From: Metabacillus dongyingensis
Lineage (GTDB): Bacteria > Bacillota > Bacilli > Bacillales > Bacillaceae
Length of the DNA: 64,000 bases
Reading direction: 5' to 3'
Assembly: GCF_019933155.2 (NCBI RefSeq)
Contig: NZ_CP082944.1
Span: 2,172,001 to 2,236,000, forward strand
Shown: positions 19,236 through 28,857 of the stretch, piece by piece
Position numbering within the stretch: position 1 is the first letter of the stretch
Layout: each line of letters begins with the position of its first letter
Notes under the pieces: model-generated
What the model saw: only the letters and a program-made list of their open reading frames with translations
Databases searched by the model: none
Told to the model about the DNA's origin: nothing
Made by a program: the position numbers and the translations under genes

Positions 19236-20579
19236 ATGGCATTTGAAGGATTAGCCGACCGACTGCAGAATACAATCGCAAAAATCCGCGGCAAAGGCAA
19301 AGTGTCGGAGTCTGATGTAAAAGAAATGATGCGTGAAGTGCGTTTAGCGCTTCTAGAAGCAGACGTTAACTTTAAAGTCGTAAAAGATTTCGTAAAAAAA
19401 GTAAGCGAACGGTCAGTAGGGCAGGAAGTTATGACAAGTTTAACTCCTGGCCAGCAGGTCATTAAAGTGGTTAAAGAAGAGCTGACCGCTTTAATGGGCG
19501 GCGAGCAGAGCAAAATTGCCGTCGCCAACAGACCCCCAACCGTTATTATGATGGTTGGACTGCAAGGTGCCGGTAAAACAACGACAACAGGAAAGCTTGC
19601 GAACCTGCTTCGAAAGAAACATAACCGCAATCCTCTTCTGGTCGCTGCAGATATTTACCGTCCAGCTGCCATCAAACAGCTTGAAACGCTTGGAAAACAG
19701 CTGAATATGCCTGTCTTTTCCCTGGGTGATCAAGTGAGTCCTGTTGAAATTGCCAAGCAGGCAATTGACCATGCAAAAAAAGAGCATCTTGATTACGTTC
19801 TGATTGATACAGCTGGCCGTCTTCATATTGATGAAACACTGATGGATGAGCTTTTGCAGGTAAAAGAATTATCAAAACCTGATGAAATCTTCCTCGTTGT
19901 TGATGCAATGACCGGACAGGATGCCGTAAATGTAGCGCAAAGCTTCAATGATCAGCTCGGCTTAACAGGCGTTGTCCTCACAAAGCTTGACGGTGACACT
20001 CGAGGCGGGGCTGCACTATCCATCAGATCTGTTACCCAAACACCGATTAAATTCGTTGGTCTTGGAGAAAAATTGGATGCGATTGAAGCATTTCATCCAG
20101 AACGCATGGCATCCCGTATTTTAGGAATGGGCGATGTTCTCACATTGATTGAGAAGGCACAGGCCAATGTGGATGAAGATAAAGCAAAAGAACTCGAACA
20201 AAAAATGAGGACTGCTTCGTTTACATTTGACGACTTCCTCGAACAGCTCGGACAAGTCCGCAGCATGGGGCCGCTTGATGAGCTTCTTGGAATGCTCCCT
20301 GGCGCCAACAAAATTAAAGGTTTAAAAAATGCTCAAGTCGATGAGAAACAGATTGGTTCTGTTGAAGCTATCATCCGTTCGATGACAAAGGAAGAAAAAC
20401 AGCATCCTGAAATCATCAACTCTGGCCGCAGAAAACGAATTGCAAAAGGAAGCGGAACGACCGTACCGGAAGTTAACCGTCTTTTAAAGCAATTTGAGGA
20501 CATGAAAAAGATGATGAAGCAAATGACGAGCATGTCAAAAGGGAAGAAAAAAGGCGGAATGAAATTTCCGTTTATGTAA
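19236..20579 (+). CDS. ffh: Signal recognition particle protein Ffh
   Basis: 447 residues. N domain, then the GTPase G domain with P-loop GLQGAGKT (108-115), DTAGRLHID and TKLDGDTRGGAALS, and a C-terminal methionine-rich M domain (about 300-447, ending with many MK pairs and KKKGGMKFPFM) that binds signal peptides and the SRP RNA. With FtsY it targets membrane and secreted proteins. AGGAGG precedes the ATG. Confidence 0.97.
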   Translation: MAFEGLADRLQNTIAKIRGKGKVSESDVKEMMREVRLALLEADVNFKVVKDFVKKVSERSVGQEVMTSLTPGQQVIKVVKEELTALMGGEQSKIAVANRPPTVIMMVGLQGAGKTTTTGKLANLLRKKHNRNPLLVAADIYRPAAIKQLETLGKQLNMPVFSLGDQVSPVEIAKQAIDHAKKEHLDYVLIDTAGRLHIDETLMDELLQVKELSKPDEIFLVVDAMTGQDAVNVAQSFNDQLGLTGVVLTKLDGDTRGGAALSIRSVTQTPIKFVGLGEKLDAIEAFHPERMASRILGMGDVLTLIEKAQANVDEDKAKELEQKMRTASFTFDDFLEQLGQVRSMGPLDELLGMLPGANKIKGLKNAQVDEKQIGSVEAIIRSMTKEEKQHPEIINSGRRKRIAKGSGTTVPEVNRLLKQFEDMKKMMKQMTSMSKGKKKGGMKFPFM

Positions 20580-20597
20580 CAATTTTTAGGTGTTAAG

Positions 20598-20624
20598 AAA
20601 AAACACTTTACAAAGTGCTTTTTC
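20598..20624 (+). terminator. Weak terminator or attenuator between ffh and rpsP
   Basis: CACTTT (20604-20609) pairs with AAAGTG (20612-20617), extended by A/T pairs with one mismatch, and is followed by CTTTTTC. No workable promoter is seen between it and rpsP, so read-through into rpsP is likely. Confidence 0.55.
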
Positions 20625-20673
20625 ATTGATATCATACTATCTTGTTGAAATATTTTCGGAGGTGCTTTATAAA

Positions 20674-20946
20674 ATGGCAGTAAAAATTCGTTTAAAACGC
20701 ATGGGAGCTAACAAATCTCCTTTCTATCGTATCGTAGTTGCAGATTCTCGTTCACCACGTGATGGACGTTTCATCGAAACAGTTGGAACTTACAATCCAG
20801 TTGCTAACCCGGCAATCGTTGACATCAACGAAGAGCTTGCTCTTAAATGGATGCAAAATGGTGCAAAGCCATCTGACACAGTTCGCAACTTGTTCTCAAA
20901 CCAAGGCATTATGGAAAAATTCCATAACGCTAAACACAGCAAGTAA
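20674..20946 (+). CDS. rpsP: 30S ribosomal protein S16
   Basis: 90 residues beginning [20 protein letters not shown], the S16 signature. S16 is an assembly protein of the small subunit. The start is set by CGGAGGTG at 20657-20664; a longer in-frame extension upstream is not homologous. It is followed by khpA, ylqD, rimM and trmD, the conserved ribosome/tRNA maturation cluster. Confidence 0.97.
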   Translation: MAVKIRLKRMGANKSPFYRIVVADSRSPRDGRFIETVGTYNPVANPAIVDINEELALKWMQNGAKPSDTVRNLFSNQGIMEKFHNAKHSK

Positions 20947-20956
20947 GGCTGAAACG

Positions 20957-21187
20957 ATGATAGAGTTAATCGAGTCGATTGTGAAGCCGCTTGTTGACCA
21001 TCCTGAAGATGTGTCTGTTGTAGAAAATGAACGTGAACATCAAATTGTCTACGAATTAACCTTACATCAAGATGATATCGGCAAGGTGATTGGAAAACAC
21101 GGCCGGATAGCGAAGGCGATTCGGACTGTTGTATACGCAGCAGGATCTAACTCTAAAAAAAGAGTTCAGCTGGAAATTAATGATTAA
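20957..21187 (+). CDS. khpA: KH-domain RNA-binding protein KhpA (YlqC)
   Basis: 76 residues forming one KH domain with the RNA-contacting loop in IGKVIGKHGRIAKAIR. KhpA partners with KhpB (Jag) in other Gram-positive species and influences cell elongation and RNA metabolism. The gene begins 10 nt after rpsP and ends at a strong hairpin. Confidence 0.93.
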   Translation: MIELIESIVKPLVDHPEDVSVVENEREHQIVYELTLHQDDIGKVIGKHGRIAKAIRTVVYAAGSNSKKRVQLEIND

Positions 21188-21190
21188 GCA

Positions 21191-21222
21191 AAAAAAGGGG
21201 AGGTATAACCTCCTCTTTTTTT
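21191..21222 (+). terminator. Terminator after khpA
   Basis: AAAAAGGGGAGG pairs with CCTCCTCTTTTT around a TATAA loop, followed by further Ts. The stem holds one G-T pair. Confidence 0.85.
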
Positions 21223-21279
21223 GTACAATGAAAGTGATGAATATCTCTGTTATTAGAATAGCTTACCGGAGGAATGGCG

Positions 21280-21660
21280 ATGGAAATCTTCCAGACAGTT
21301 AGTGTCAAACAAATATTGACAGAAACGAGCAGGGAACAGCTTTTAAATCATTTCATGCAAACCAAACAGCAGCTGGAACGGGAAATTGATCAGCTCGCCT
21401 TTCAGCTCAAGAAAAAAGAAAAAACGAATCAGACAGAAGAAATGCGCAAACAATATCAGCGGGAAATATCTAAGCGGATGGATAAAATAAAAATAGCCGA
21501 CTTTCAAATACAGCAAATACATACCCTGCCGCTTGGAAGCGAAATAAAAGAAAAAGAGATGAACGCCATTCTGGAGGTTCATGTCGGGGACCGCTGGGAT
21601 GATCTTATAAAGGAAAAGACGATTGTAATCAAAGATGGTATTGTAGTCGAAATACGCTAG
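21280..21660 (+). CDS. ylqD: YlqD-family protein
   Basis: 126 residues from the second ATG (21280). CCGGAGG at 21267-21273 abuts the first ATG (21274) and is correctly spaced for the second, which matches the family start. Residues about 20-60 form a Lys/Glu/Gln-rich coiled coil (KKKEKTNQTEEMRKQY); the C-terminal part resembles a small beta domain (EVHVGDRWDDLI). No function is known. Its fixed place before rimM-trmD suggests a link to translation, but that is only inference. Confidence 0.85.
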   Translation: MEIFQTVSVKQILTETSREQLLNHFMQTKQQLEREIDQLAFQLKKKEKTNQTEEMRKQYQREISKRMDKIKIADFQIQQIHTLPLGSEIKEKEMNAILEVHVGDRWDDLIKEKTIVIKDGIVVEIR

Positions 21661-21672
21661 AGGTGAATGGGA

Positions 21673-22197
21673 ATGACAGAAAAATGGTTTAATGTAGGAA
21701 AGATTGTAAATACTCATGGTGTAAAAGGAGAAGTCAGAGTTTTATCAACGACCGATTTTCCTGAAGAACGATATCAGAAAGGCAACGTTCTTTATCTCTT
21801 TCAATCTGAACAAAAAGAGCCTGTGGAAGTAAAAATAAAGACACATCGTTTTCATAAAACATTTGATCTTCTAACCTTTGAAGGGCATGCTTCTATTAAT
21901 GATGTCGAGAAATATAAAAATTCTCTTATTAAAGTCCCTGAAAGCCAGTTAACAGATCTTGATGAGGGTGAGTATTATTTTCACGAAATTATAGGATGTA
22001 CTGTTTTAACTGACGCCGGAGAGGAAATTGGAACGATTAAAGAAATTCTGGAAACAGGGGCCAATGACGTCTGGATTGTCAAAAGAAAAAACAAAAAGGA
22101 TGCGTTAATTCCTTTCATTGACGACGTTGTTAAGGAAATTGATATTGAAGAAAAGCGCATTGTTATTTCATTAATGGAAGGACTAATTGACGAATGA
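21673..22197 (+). CDS. rimM: 16S rRNA processing protein RimM
   Basis: 174 residues from the ATG at 21673; the earlier in-frame ATG at 21667 sits directly against the GAGGTG Shine-Dalgarno. RimM binds S19 and helps mature the 30S head. The N-terminal domain has [20 protein letters not shown]; a C-terminal PRC-barrel domain holds YYFHEIIGC and NDVWIV, ending [10 protein letters not shown]. It overlaps trmD by 4 nt (ATGA). Confidence 0.95.
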   Translation: MTEKWFNVGKIVNTHGVKGEVRVLSTTDFPEERYQKGNVLYLFQSEQKEPVEVKIKTHRFHKTFDLLTFEGHASINDVEKYKNSLIKVPESQLTDLDEGEYYFHEIIGCTVLTDAGEEIGTIKEILETGANDVWIVKRKNKKDALIPFIDDVVKEIDIEEKRIVISLMEGLIDE

Positions 22198-22925
22198 GAA
22201 TTGACTTCTTAACTCTCTTTCCGGAAATGTTTCATGGAGTAATCGGCAATTCCATTTTGAAAAAAGCGGAAGAAAAAGGTGCCGTCAGCTTTAAAGTAAC
22301 TAATTTCAGAGATTACTCTGACCATAAACACTCCATTGTTGACGACTATCCATATGGCGGAGGAGCGGGCATGGTTCTTAAGCCGCAGCCTATATTCGAT
22401 GCTGTACAAGATATTCAAAAGGAAAGTGCATCTGCCCCTAAAATTATTCTTGTATGCCCACAGGGTGAAACCTACAACCAGAGAAAAGCAGAGGAACTGG
22501 CAAAGGAAGAGCATCTTGTTTTTATCTGCGGACATTATGAAGGATATGACGAGAGAATCAGAGAGCATTTAGTAACGGATGAAATTTCGATTGGAGATTT
22601 TATTCTTACCGGCGGAGAACTTGCTTCAATGGTTATCGCTGACAGCGTCGTCAGGCTGCTTCCAGACGTTTTGGGCAATGAGGACTCACCTGTGCTCGAT
22701 TCCTTCAGCACGGGGCTCCTGGAGCATCCTCACTACACTCGTCCATCTGACTTCCGCGGGATGAAGGTTCCGGATGTCTTAATCTCCGGCAATCATGCTA
22801 AAATTGATGAATGGCGGGAAAAAGAATCGCTTCGCCGGACTTTTGACAGGAGACCAGATTTGCTTAACTCCTTCGATCTATCAGACAAGCAGAAAAAGTG
22901 GATAGAAGAATTTAAAAAAGGCTAA
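22194..22925 (+). CDS. trmD: tRNA (guanine-N1)-methyltransferase TrmD
   Basis: 243 residues. It methylates G37 next to the anticodon, which prevents frameshifting. The SPOUT trefoil-knot S-adenosylmethionine site is visible ([35 protein letters not shown]), as is the C-terminal [10 protein letters not shown]. The ATG lies in the rimM stop, so the two are co-translated. Confidence 0.97.
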   Translation: MRIDFLTLFPEMFHGVIGNSILKKAEEKGAVSFKVTNFRDYSDHKHSIVDDYPYGGGAGMVLKPQPIFDAVQDIQKESASAPKIILVCPQGETYNQRKAEELAKEEHLVFICGHYEGYDERIREHLVTDEISIGDFILTGGELASMVIADSVVRLLPDVLGNEDSPVLDSFSTGLLEHPHYTRPSDFRGMKVPDVLISGNHAKIDEWREKESLRRTFDRRPDLLNSFDLSDKQKKWIEEFKKG

Positions 22926-22933
22926 ATGCAGTA

Positions 22934-22962
22934 TTGCATGAGAAGATTCGATATGATATGAT
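22934..22962 (+). promoter_or_regulatory. Sigma-A promoter of rplS
   Basis: TTGCAT (22934-22939), a 17-nt spacer and TATGAT (22957-22962). The predicted start (about 22969) coincides with the first base of the structured leader that follows. Confidence 0.72.
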
Positions 22963-22969
22963 GTTTCTT

Positions 22970-23435
<466 letters not shown>

Positions 23436-23446
23436 TCGTTCGTACC

Positions 23447-23483
23447 AAAAAGGGCTTGTTTACTTTGAACAAGCCCTTTTTCT
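23447..23483 (+). terminator. Terminator after rplS
   Basis: Perfect 14-bp stem AAAAAGGGCTTGTT / AACAAGCCCTTTTT with a 7-nt loop, ending in a T-run. Confidence 0.95.
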
Positions 23484-23561
23484 TAATGTAAACAATGGCT
23501 TAAAAAAGCTGACTATAAAAGATTCATGACAAAAACGTGTATGAGAAGGTGAGCTAAAAAG

Positions 23562-24095
23562 ATGACTCGAAAAAAGAGCGAGTTGTTTGAATGGATCAAA
23601 GCACTCGCTATTGCAGTAATACTCGCAGCCGTAATCCGATATTTCTTATTTGCACCAATTGTTGTGGATGGATTGTCCATGATGCCTACCCTGCACGATC
23701 AGGACCGCATGATAGTTAATAAGATTGGCTATAAAATAGGTGAACCGGAGCGGTTTGATATTGTCGTTTTTCATGCAACCGAAGAAAAGGACTACATCAA
23801 AAGAGTCATTGGACTTCCGGGAGACCGTGTAGAATATCGTGATGATACGCTCTACATTAACGGAAAAGCCTATGAAGAGCCTTATTTAGATGAGTATAAA
23901 AACACGTTAATTGACGGACCTTTAACAGAACCGTTTACAGTTGAAGAAGTTCCTGAAGGCCAGTTGTTTGTAATGGGTGATAACCGCAGATACAGCAAAG
24001 ACAGCCGCCATATCGGACCGGTATCCAAAGATGAGGTTATGGGAAAAACCAGTCTGATCTACTGGCCATTAAATGATATTCGATTTGTTGAGTAA
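23562..24095 (+). CDS. lepB: Type I signal peptidase (SipS/SipT family)
   Basis: 177 residues. One N-terminal membrane segment (about 12-31) anchors an external catalytic domain with the Ser39 nucleophile in VDGLSMMPTL and Lys80 general base in YIKRVIGLPGD; the GDNR box (VMGDNRRYSKDSR) is intact. It removes signal peptides from secreted pre-proteins outside the membrane. Bacillus species carry several paralogs, so the exact sip letter cannot be assigned with certainty. Confidence 0.94.
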   Translation: MTRKKSELFEWIKALAIAVILAAVIRYFLFAPIVVDGLSMMPTLHDQDRMIVNKIGYKIGEPERFDIVVFHATEEKDYIKRVIGLPGDRVEYRDDTLYINGKAYEEPYLDEYKNTLIDGPLTEPFTVEEVPEGQLFVMGDNRRYSKDSRHIGPVSKDEVMGKTSLIYWPLNDIRFVE

Positions 24096-24116
24096 AGAAA
24101 TAAAGCAGGTGAAAGC

Positions 24117-24974
24117 ATGACTATCCAATGGTTTCCCGGCCACATGGCCAAAGCAAGACGTCAAGTAACCGAAAAATTAAAGTTAATAGATATTGTTTTT
24201 GAACTTGTAGATGCGAGAATTCCAGTATCATCAAGAAATCCGATGATTGATGAAATTATATCGAGCAAACCGAGAATTGTGCTGCTGAATAAAGCTGACA
24301 TGGCTGATCCGAAGGCGACACAGCAATGGCTTGCCTATTTCAAAGAGCAGGGAATTCACGCATTGCCGATAGACGCAAAAACTGGTACCGGCATGAAACA
24401 GATTGTTTCGATGTCAAAAGAAGTCCTGAAAGAAAAGTTTGACAGACTGGCTGCAAAAGGGGTTAGACCAAGAGCGATTCGCGCATTGATTATCGGCATT
24501 CCAAATGTCGGAAAGTCGACGCTTATCAACCGTCTGGCAAAGAAAAATATGGCGAAAACCGGAGATCGTCCGGGAGTCACTACTGCCCAGCAGTGGGTAA
24601 AAGTAGGCAAGGAGCTTGAGCTGCTTGATACTCCAGGAATTTTATGGCCTAAATTTGAAGATGAGCTTGTCGGGCTAAAGCTAGCAACTACAGGTGCTAT
24701 AAAAGATGCTATCTTAAACCTTCAGGAAGTTGCGTTATATGCATTGGAATTTTTAAGCGAGAAGTATCCAAACCGGCTTAAAGAAAGATATGCACTTGAG
24801 GAAATCCCTGAAGATCGGGTAGAACTTTTTGATGCTGTAGCGAAAAAAAGAGGATGCATCATGTCTGGCGGCTGGGTGGACTACGATAAAACATCCGAGC
24901 TTCTCTTGAGAGAAATCCGCTCTGAAAAACTGGGACGCCTGAGCTTTGAAACGACAGAAAGCATTCAGCAATAA
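24117..24974 (+). CDS. rbgA: Ribosome biogenesis GTPase RbgA (YlqF)
   Basis: 285 residues. A circularly permuted GTPase required for late 50S assembly. The motif order is G4 NKAD (58-61), then P-loop GIPNVGKS (127-134), then G3 DTPG (171-174). The N-terminal WFPGHMAKA is the family signature. It starts 21 nt after lepB behind GCAGGTGA. It lies in the same block as rsgA, rimM and L19, all tied to ribosome assembly. Confidence 0.96.
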   Translation: MTIQWFPGHMAKARRQVTEKLKLIDIVFELVDARIPVSSRNPMIDEIISSKPRIVLLNKADMADPKATQQWLAYFKEQGIHALPIDAKTGTGMKQIVSMSKEVLKEKFDRLAAKGVRPRAIRALIIGIPNVGKSTLINRLAKKNMAKTGDRPGVTTAQQWVKVGKELELLDTPGILWPKFEDELVGLKLATTGAIKDAILNLQEVALYALEFLSEKYPNRLKERYALEEIPEDRVELFDAVAKKRGCIMSGGWVDYDKTSELLLREIRSEKLGRLSFETTESIQQ

Positions 24975-24980
24975 GAAAAG

Positions 24981-25014
24981 AAGACTCGCTATTTGGCGCG
25001 TCTTTATTTTTTTT
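24981..25014 (+). terminator. Terminator after rbgA
   Basis: AAGACTCGC (24981-24989) pairs with GCGCGTCTT (24996-25004) with one mismatch, followed by A and nine Ts. Confidence 0.75.
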
Positions 25015-25109
25015 GTAAATGAAGAATGATGAATTATAGGTCCAGGGTAATGAACTCAACTCTTGAACTATTGTATTGTACATACTGATAAATAAAGGCT
25101 GTGATTTCC

Positions 25110-25886
25110 ATGAACAAACAAACAACTGAGCAAATCAGGCAAAAATTGGTTCAAATCGAACATACAGAGGACCCTTTTTTACTTGAATGCGGAAAAGATG
25201 AACGAAAAAGCGTACAAAAATTGGTCGAAAAATGGATGCGCGAATTTGAACAGAAGAAAAAAGATAAGCAGATGTTTGAAGACATGATGACATTTGAGCG
25301 GCAGGCAAGAGACAAGGGTTATAAATACATATGCGGAATTGATGAAGTCGGACGCGGTCCGCTGGCAGGACCTGTTGTGGCTGCGGCTGTTATCCTTCCT
25401 GAAGATTTTTTCCTGCCAGGGTTAACTGATTCCAAAAAACTGTCCGCAGAAAAAAGAGAGCTGTTTTTTGAGACAATCGTCAGTGAGTCTGTCGCTTATG
25501 GAATCGGGACGATTTCACCTGCCCAAATTGATGAGATGAACATCTATCAGGCTACTAAAGCTGCAATGCTGAAGGCTGTAGATGAGCTCGCTGTGCGGCC
25601 TGAGTATATGCTCATTGATGCGATGGAGATTGCCCTCCCGATCCCTCAAGAATCATTGATAAAAGGGGATGCAAGAAGCGTGAGCATCGCTGCGGCCTCC
25701 GTCGTGGCAAAAGTCACCAGGGATCGAATCATGAAAAAGCTTGCACAGAAATTTCCCCAGTACGGGTTCGATCATAATATGGGATATGGAACAAAGGCGC
25801 ATCTTGAAGCTTTAAATCAGAATGGTGTAACAGACTATCACCGCAAGAGCTTTTCTCCTGTGAAAGAAATGGCATTTTGTAAATAA
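25110..25886 (+). CDS. rnhB: Ribonuclease HII
   Basis: 258 residues from the ATG at 25110; an in-frame GTG at 25101 overlaps the AAAGGCTGTG Shine-Dalgarno. It removes ribonucleotides and RNA from RNA-DNA hybrids. The catalytic GIDEVGRGPLAGPV (Asp78, Glu79), the LTDSKKLS loop and the later acidic LIDAM and KVTRD motifs are intact. The N-terminal ~70 residues are the charged extension typical of Bacillus RNase HII. In B. subtilis it is followed by ylqG and ylqH; here only remnants remain. Confidence 0.95.
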   Translation: MNKQTTEQIRQKLVQIEHTEDPFLLECGKDERKSVQKLVEKWMREFEQKKKDKQMFEDMMTFERQARDKGYKYICGIDEVGRGPLAGPVVAAAVILPEDFFLPGLTDSKKLSAEKRELFFETIVSESVAYGIGTISPAQIDEMNIYQATKAAMLKAVDELAVRPEYMLIDAMEIALPIPQESLIKGDARSVSIAAASVVAKVTRDRIMKKLAQKFPQYGFDHNMGYGTKAHLEALNQNGVTDYHRKSFSPVKEMAFCK

Positions 25887-25900
25887 GGAGCAAAAAATCA

Positions 25901-26300
25901 TTGCAGGTAAAAGGCAGATACTCCTTCAAAAAGAAGAAATGCCTGCATTCAGGAGGAACAGCATCGTTTATGGAAAGATCCTTGAAAAAAGCGGTGACCT
26001 TGCTGTCATACAAATTGGAGATTCTAAACTAAAGGAGATGATAGACAGCAGCCTTCCATCTTCAGGGACTAATTGGTTTGAGGTTAAATCCAGTAAAGAG
26101 GGCAATTCTGTTCTTCTGAAAATGCTGTCCAAAGCAGATTACCCGGAAGTGCCTTCAATGCACCGCAATTTATTTTGAAACTCATTACGGAATCAAATGC
26201 TGCCACAATAAAAGAGCATGCTGATTTCTTGCAGCGGGTGCTGCGGGAGAACCCTGGGATATCCAGAAAAGGCCTTCAGCAATTATTGCAGCATGCAGTG
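25901..26300 (+). pseudogene. ylqG: Decayed ylqG remnant (N-terminal part only, frameshifted)
   Basis: B. subtilis has ylqG (about 500 codons, unknown function) here. In this window AAGGAG (25885-25890) is suitably spaced from a TTG at 25901, whose frame soon fails. A second frame from 25939 carries IVYGKILEKSGDLAVIQIG and stops at 26176-26178. A third frame (about 26140-26300) reads LKLITESNAATIKEH and GISRKGLQQLLQHA, then stops at 26340. The three pieces in three frames look like one coding sequence broken by at least two frameshifts, with the rest of the gene missing. Assignment to ylqG is from position and composition, not a search. Confidence 0.6.
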
Positions 26301-26470
26301 CAAAAATTAATCATGTTCCTGTTCTTGAGGATCCGTCATTAATTGAAATCCTTCATATGATGGAAGTGAATGAACAAATTCCGGAAGAACTTTATCAGAC
26401 AGCAGCTGAAATATTTTCATTTATTTATCATGTTGATAAAGTCGCTGAAACCATGTCAGAGAAAAATTAA
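26273..26470 (+). pseudogene. ylqH: Decayed ylqH remnant (FlhB C-terminal-domain paralog)
   Basis: A start-less frame reads VPVLEDPSLIEILHM, then NEQIPEELYQTAAEIFSFIY, ending at TAA 26468-26470. It aligns with the C-terminus of FlhB in this window (TMVENRPLARALYDQ, then KAVPEEFFKAIAEILAYVY). YlqH in B. subtilis is a free copy of this export-switch domain. The N-terminal half, including the region expected to hold an NPTH-like strand, is absent; the frame fuses into the ylqG remnant at about 26275-26295. This is consistent with an internal deletion spanning the ylqG-ylqH junction. Confidence 0.72.
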
Positions 26471-26564
26471 GAAATAGATTGGTAATATTTTATATTACTA
26501 GAAAAATAATTTTAGTGAAAAAGTTAGAAAAAAATAAAGGATTCGACGAATTTCTGCAGAATAG

Positions 26565-26593
26565 TAGACAAAGAAACAACTATTTTATAGAAT
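26565..26593 (+). promoter_or_regulatory. Candidate sigma-A promoter of sucCD
   Basis: TAGACA (26565-26570), a 17-nt spacer and TAGAAT (26588-26593). The flanking 26471-26638 stretch is very A/T-rich and otherwise holds nothing recognisable besides the possible cre site below. Confidence 0.6.
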
Positions 26594-26606
26594 GAAAGCG
26601 CAGTCT
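26593..26606 (+). promoter_or_regulatory. Possible catabolite-responsive element (cre)
   Basis: TGAAAGCGCAGTCT matches 12 of 14 positions of one form of the CcpA-binding consensus (TGWAANCGNTNWCA) and sits at the predicted sucC transcription start, a position where binding would repress. The mismatches are in the second half-site, so the call is weak. Confidence 0.35.
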
Positions 26607-26638
26607 ATTTTTTCGTACATAAGTTAGGAGGATGGGAA

Positions 26639-27799
26639 ATGAATATCCATGAGTATCAAGGAAAAGAAATCCTTAGAAAATATGGAGTAGCAGTACCAAA
26701 CGGCAAAGTTGCCTTCACAGTTGAAGAAGCTGTGTCAGCAGCAAAAGAATTAGGTACTGAAGTAGTAGTTGTAAAAGCTCAGATCCATGCGGGCGGCCGC
26801 GGAAAAGCTGGCGGGGTAAAAGTTGCTAAGAATATTGAAGAAGTAGAAACTTATGCGAATGAAATTTTAGGGAAAACGCTGGTTACCCACCAGACAGGTC
26901 CGGAAGGCAAAGAAGTAAAACGCTTACTTATTGAAGAAGGCTGCGATATTAAGAAAGAATACTATATCGGACTTGTACTCGACCGCGCGACTTCACGCGT
27001 TGTTTTAATGGCATCTGAAGAAGGCGGAACGGAAATTGAAGAAGTTGCAGAAGCAACTCCTGAAAAGATTTTCAAAGAAGTAATCGATCCTGCTGTAGGT
27101 TTACAAGCTTACCAGGCTCGCAGAATTGCTTTTAATATTAATATTCAGAAAGAATTAGTCGGACAGGCTGTTAAATTCATGATGAGCCTGTACAAAGCAT
27201 TCACTGAAAAAGACTGTTCAATTGCTGAAATCAATCCTCTTGTTGTAACAGGAGACGGAAAAGTGATGGCACTGGATGCAAAATTAAATTTTGATTCAAA
27301 TGCCCTTTACCGCAGAAAAGATATTCTTGAATACCGTGATCTTGATGAAGAAGATGCTAAAGAGATCGAAGCTTCTAAATATGACTTAAGCTATATTTCG
27401 TTAGATGGAAATATCGGCTGTATGGTTAATGGAGCAGGACTAGCAATGGCAACGATGGATATCATCAAGTACTACGGCGGGGACCCGGCAAACTTCCTGG
27501 ACGTTGGGGGCGGCGCAACAGCTGAGAAGGTAACTGAAGCATTTAAGATTATCCTTTCAGATCAAAACGTAAAAGGGATTTTCGTCAACATTTTCGGCGG
27601 AATCATGAAATGTGACATTATCGCTCAGGGTGTTGTTGAGGCAACGAAACAAGTCGGCCTTGAAATTCCGTTAGTTGTCCGTTTAGAAGGTACAAACGTA
27701 GAGCTTGGCAAACAAATCTTAAATGAATCCGGTTTAAATATCACATCTGCAGAATCAATGGCTGATGGCGCACAAAAAATCGTATCTTTAGTAGGGTAA
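26639..27799 (+). CDS. sucC: Succinyl-CoA synthetase, beta subunit
   Basis: 386 residues. An N-terminal ATP-grasp domain ([28 protein letters not shown]) binds the nucleotide; the C-terminal domain ([27 protein letters not shown]) contacts CoA and the phospho-histidine of SucD. The enzyme interconverts succinyl-CoA and succinate in the citric acid cycle with phosphorylation of a nucleoside diphosphate. AGGAGG precedes the ATG; sucD follows after 19 nt. Confidence 0.97.
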   Translation: MNIHEYQGKEILRKYGVAVPNGKVAFTVEEAVSAAKELGTEVVVVKAQIHAGGRGKAGGVKVAKNIEEVETYANEILGKTLVTHQTGPEGKEVKRLLIEEGCDIKKEYYIGLVLDRATSRVVLMASEEGGTEIEEVAEATPEKIFKEVIDPAVGLQAYQARRIAFNINIQKELVGQAVKFMMSLYKAFTEKDCSIAEINPLVVTGDGKVMALDAKLNFDSNALYRRKDILEYRDLDEEDAKEIEASKYDLSYISLDGNIGCMVNGAGLAMATMDIIKYYGGDPANFLDVGGGATAEKVTEAFKIILSDQNVKGIFVNIFGGIMKCDIIAQGVVEATKQVGLEIPLVVRLEGTNVELGKQILNESGLNITSAESMADGAQKIVSLVG

Positions 27800-27818
27800 G
27801 AAAGGCAGGGGACTTAAG

Positions 27819-28721
27819 ATGAGCGTATTTATTAACAAAGATACTAAAGTAATTGTACAGGGGATTACAGGATCTACTGCTCTATTTCATACAAAGCAAA
27901 TGCTTGAGTATGGCACAAAAATAGTAGGCGGAGTTACACCGGGAAAAGGAAACACGGAAGTAGAAGGAGTTCCTGTCTTTAATACAGTTGAAGATGCTGT
28001 TAAAGAAACAGGCGCAAATGCATCAGTCATTTATGTTCCGGCACCATTTGCGGCAGATGCAATCATGGAAGCTGTTGATGCTGAACTTGATCTCGTTATC
28101 TGTATCACTGAACATATTCCGGTTCTTGATATGGTTAATGTGAAGCGTTACATGGAAGGCAAGAAAACCCGTCTTGTCGGACCAAACTGCCCGGGTGTCA
28201 TCACACCTGATGAATGTAAAATCGGCATCATGCCTGGATATATTCATACAAAAGGACATGTTGGCGTTGTATCACGTTCAGGAACATTAACATATGAGGC
28301 TGTTCATCAGCTCACTCAGGCAGGCATTGGTCAATCTACAGCTGTAGGTATTGGCGGAGATCCTGTTAACGGCACAAACTTTATCGATGTTCTTAAGGCG
28401 TTCAACGAAGATGAGGACACATATGCAGTCATCATGATCGGCGAAATCGGCGGAACTGCTGAAGAAGAAGCCGCATTATGGATTAAAGAAAACATGACAA
28501 AGCCAGTTGTTGGCTTTATCGGCGGTCAAACAGCACCTCCTGGAAAGCGCATGGGCCATGCTGGTGCGATTATTTCAGGCGGAAAGGGTACTGCGGCCGA
28601 AAAGATCAAAACAATGAATGAGTGCGGCATCAAAGTTGCTGACACTCCATCTGTAATGGGTGATACATTAATTGAAGCTTTAAAAGAAAATAATTTGCTT
28701 GAAAAATGTAAAACACATTAA
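27819..28721 (+). CDS. sucD: Succinyl-CoA synthetase, alpha subunit
   Basis: 300 residues. An N-terminal CoA-binding Rossmann fold ([17 protein letters not shown]) is followed by the ligase domain with the phospho-histidine loop [17 protein letters not shown]. It pairs with SucC. AGGGGACT serves as Shine-Dalgarno, and a perfect hairpin ends the operon. Confidence 0.97.
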   Translation: MSVFINKDTKVIVQGITGSTALFHTKQMLEYGTKIVGGVTPGKGNTEVEGVPVFNTVEDAVKETGANASVIYVPAPFAADAIMEAVDAELDLVICITEHIPVLDMVNVKRYMEGKKTRLVGPNCPGVITPDECKIGIMPGYIHTKGHVGVVSRSGTLTYEAVHQLTQAGIGQSTAVGIGGDPVNGTNFIDVLKAFNEDEDTYAVIMIGEIGGTAEEEAALWIKENMTKPVVGFIGGQTAPPGKRMGHAGAIISGGKGTAAEKIKTMNECGIKVADTPSVMGDTLIEALKENNLLEKCKTH

Positions 28722-28728
28722 AAAGATT

Positions 28729-28760
28729 AGGGAATAGCTAAATATGCTATTCCCTTCTTT
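28729..28760 (+). terminator. Terminator after sucD
   Basis: Perfect 10-bp stem AGGGAATAGC / GCTATTCCCT with a 7-nt loop, then TCTTTCT. Confidence 0.85.
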
Positions 28761-28857
28761 CTATATGGTTCTTTTCCAATACAAAATGAATACTTCGAAA
28801 ATCAATCAAGATTTGTCTTCTATAAAAACTATATATAATAGTAGAAAGGGACTTAAA

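Noticed and set aside
20626..20654. TTGATA-17-AATATT as an rpsP promoter
   Set aside because: Transcription would start inside the rpsP Shine-Dalgarno (20657-20664), so the message could not be translated well.
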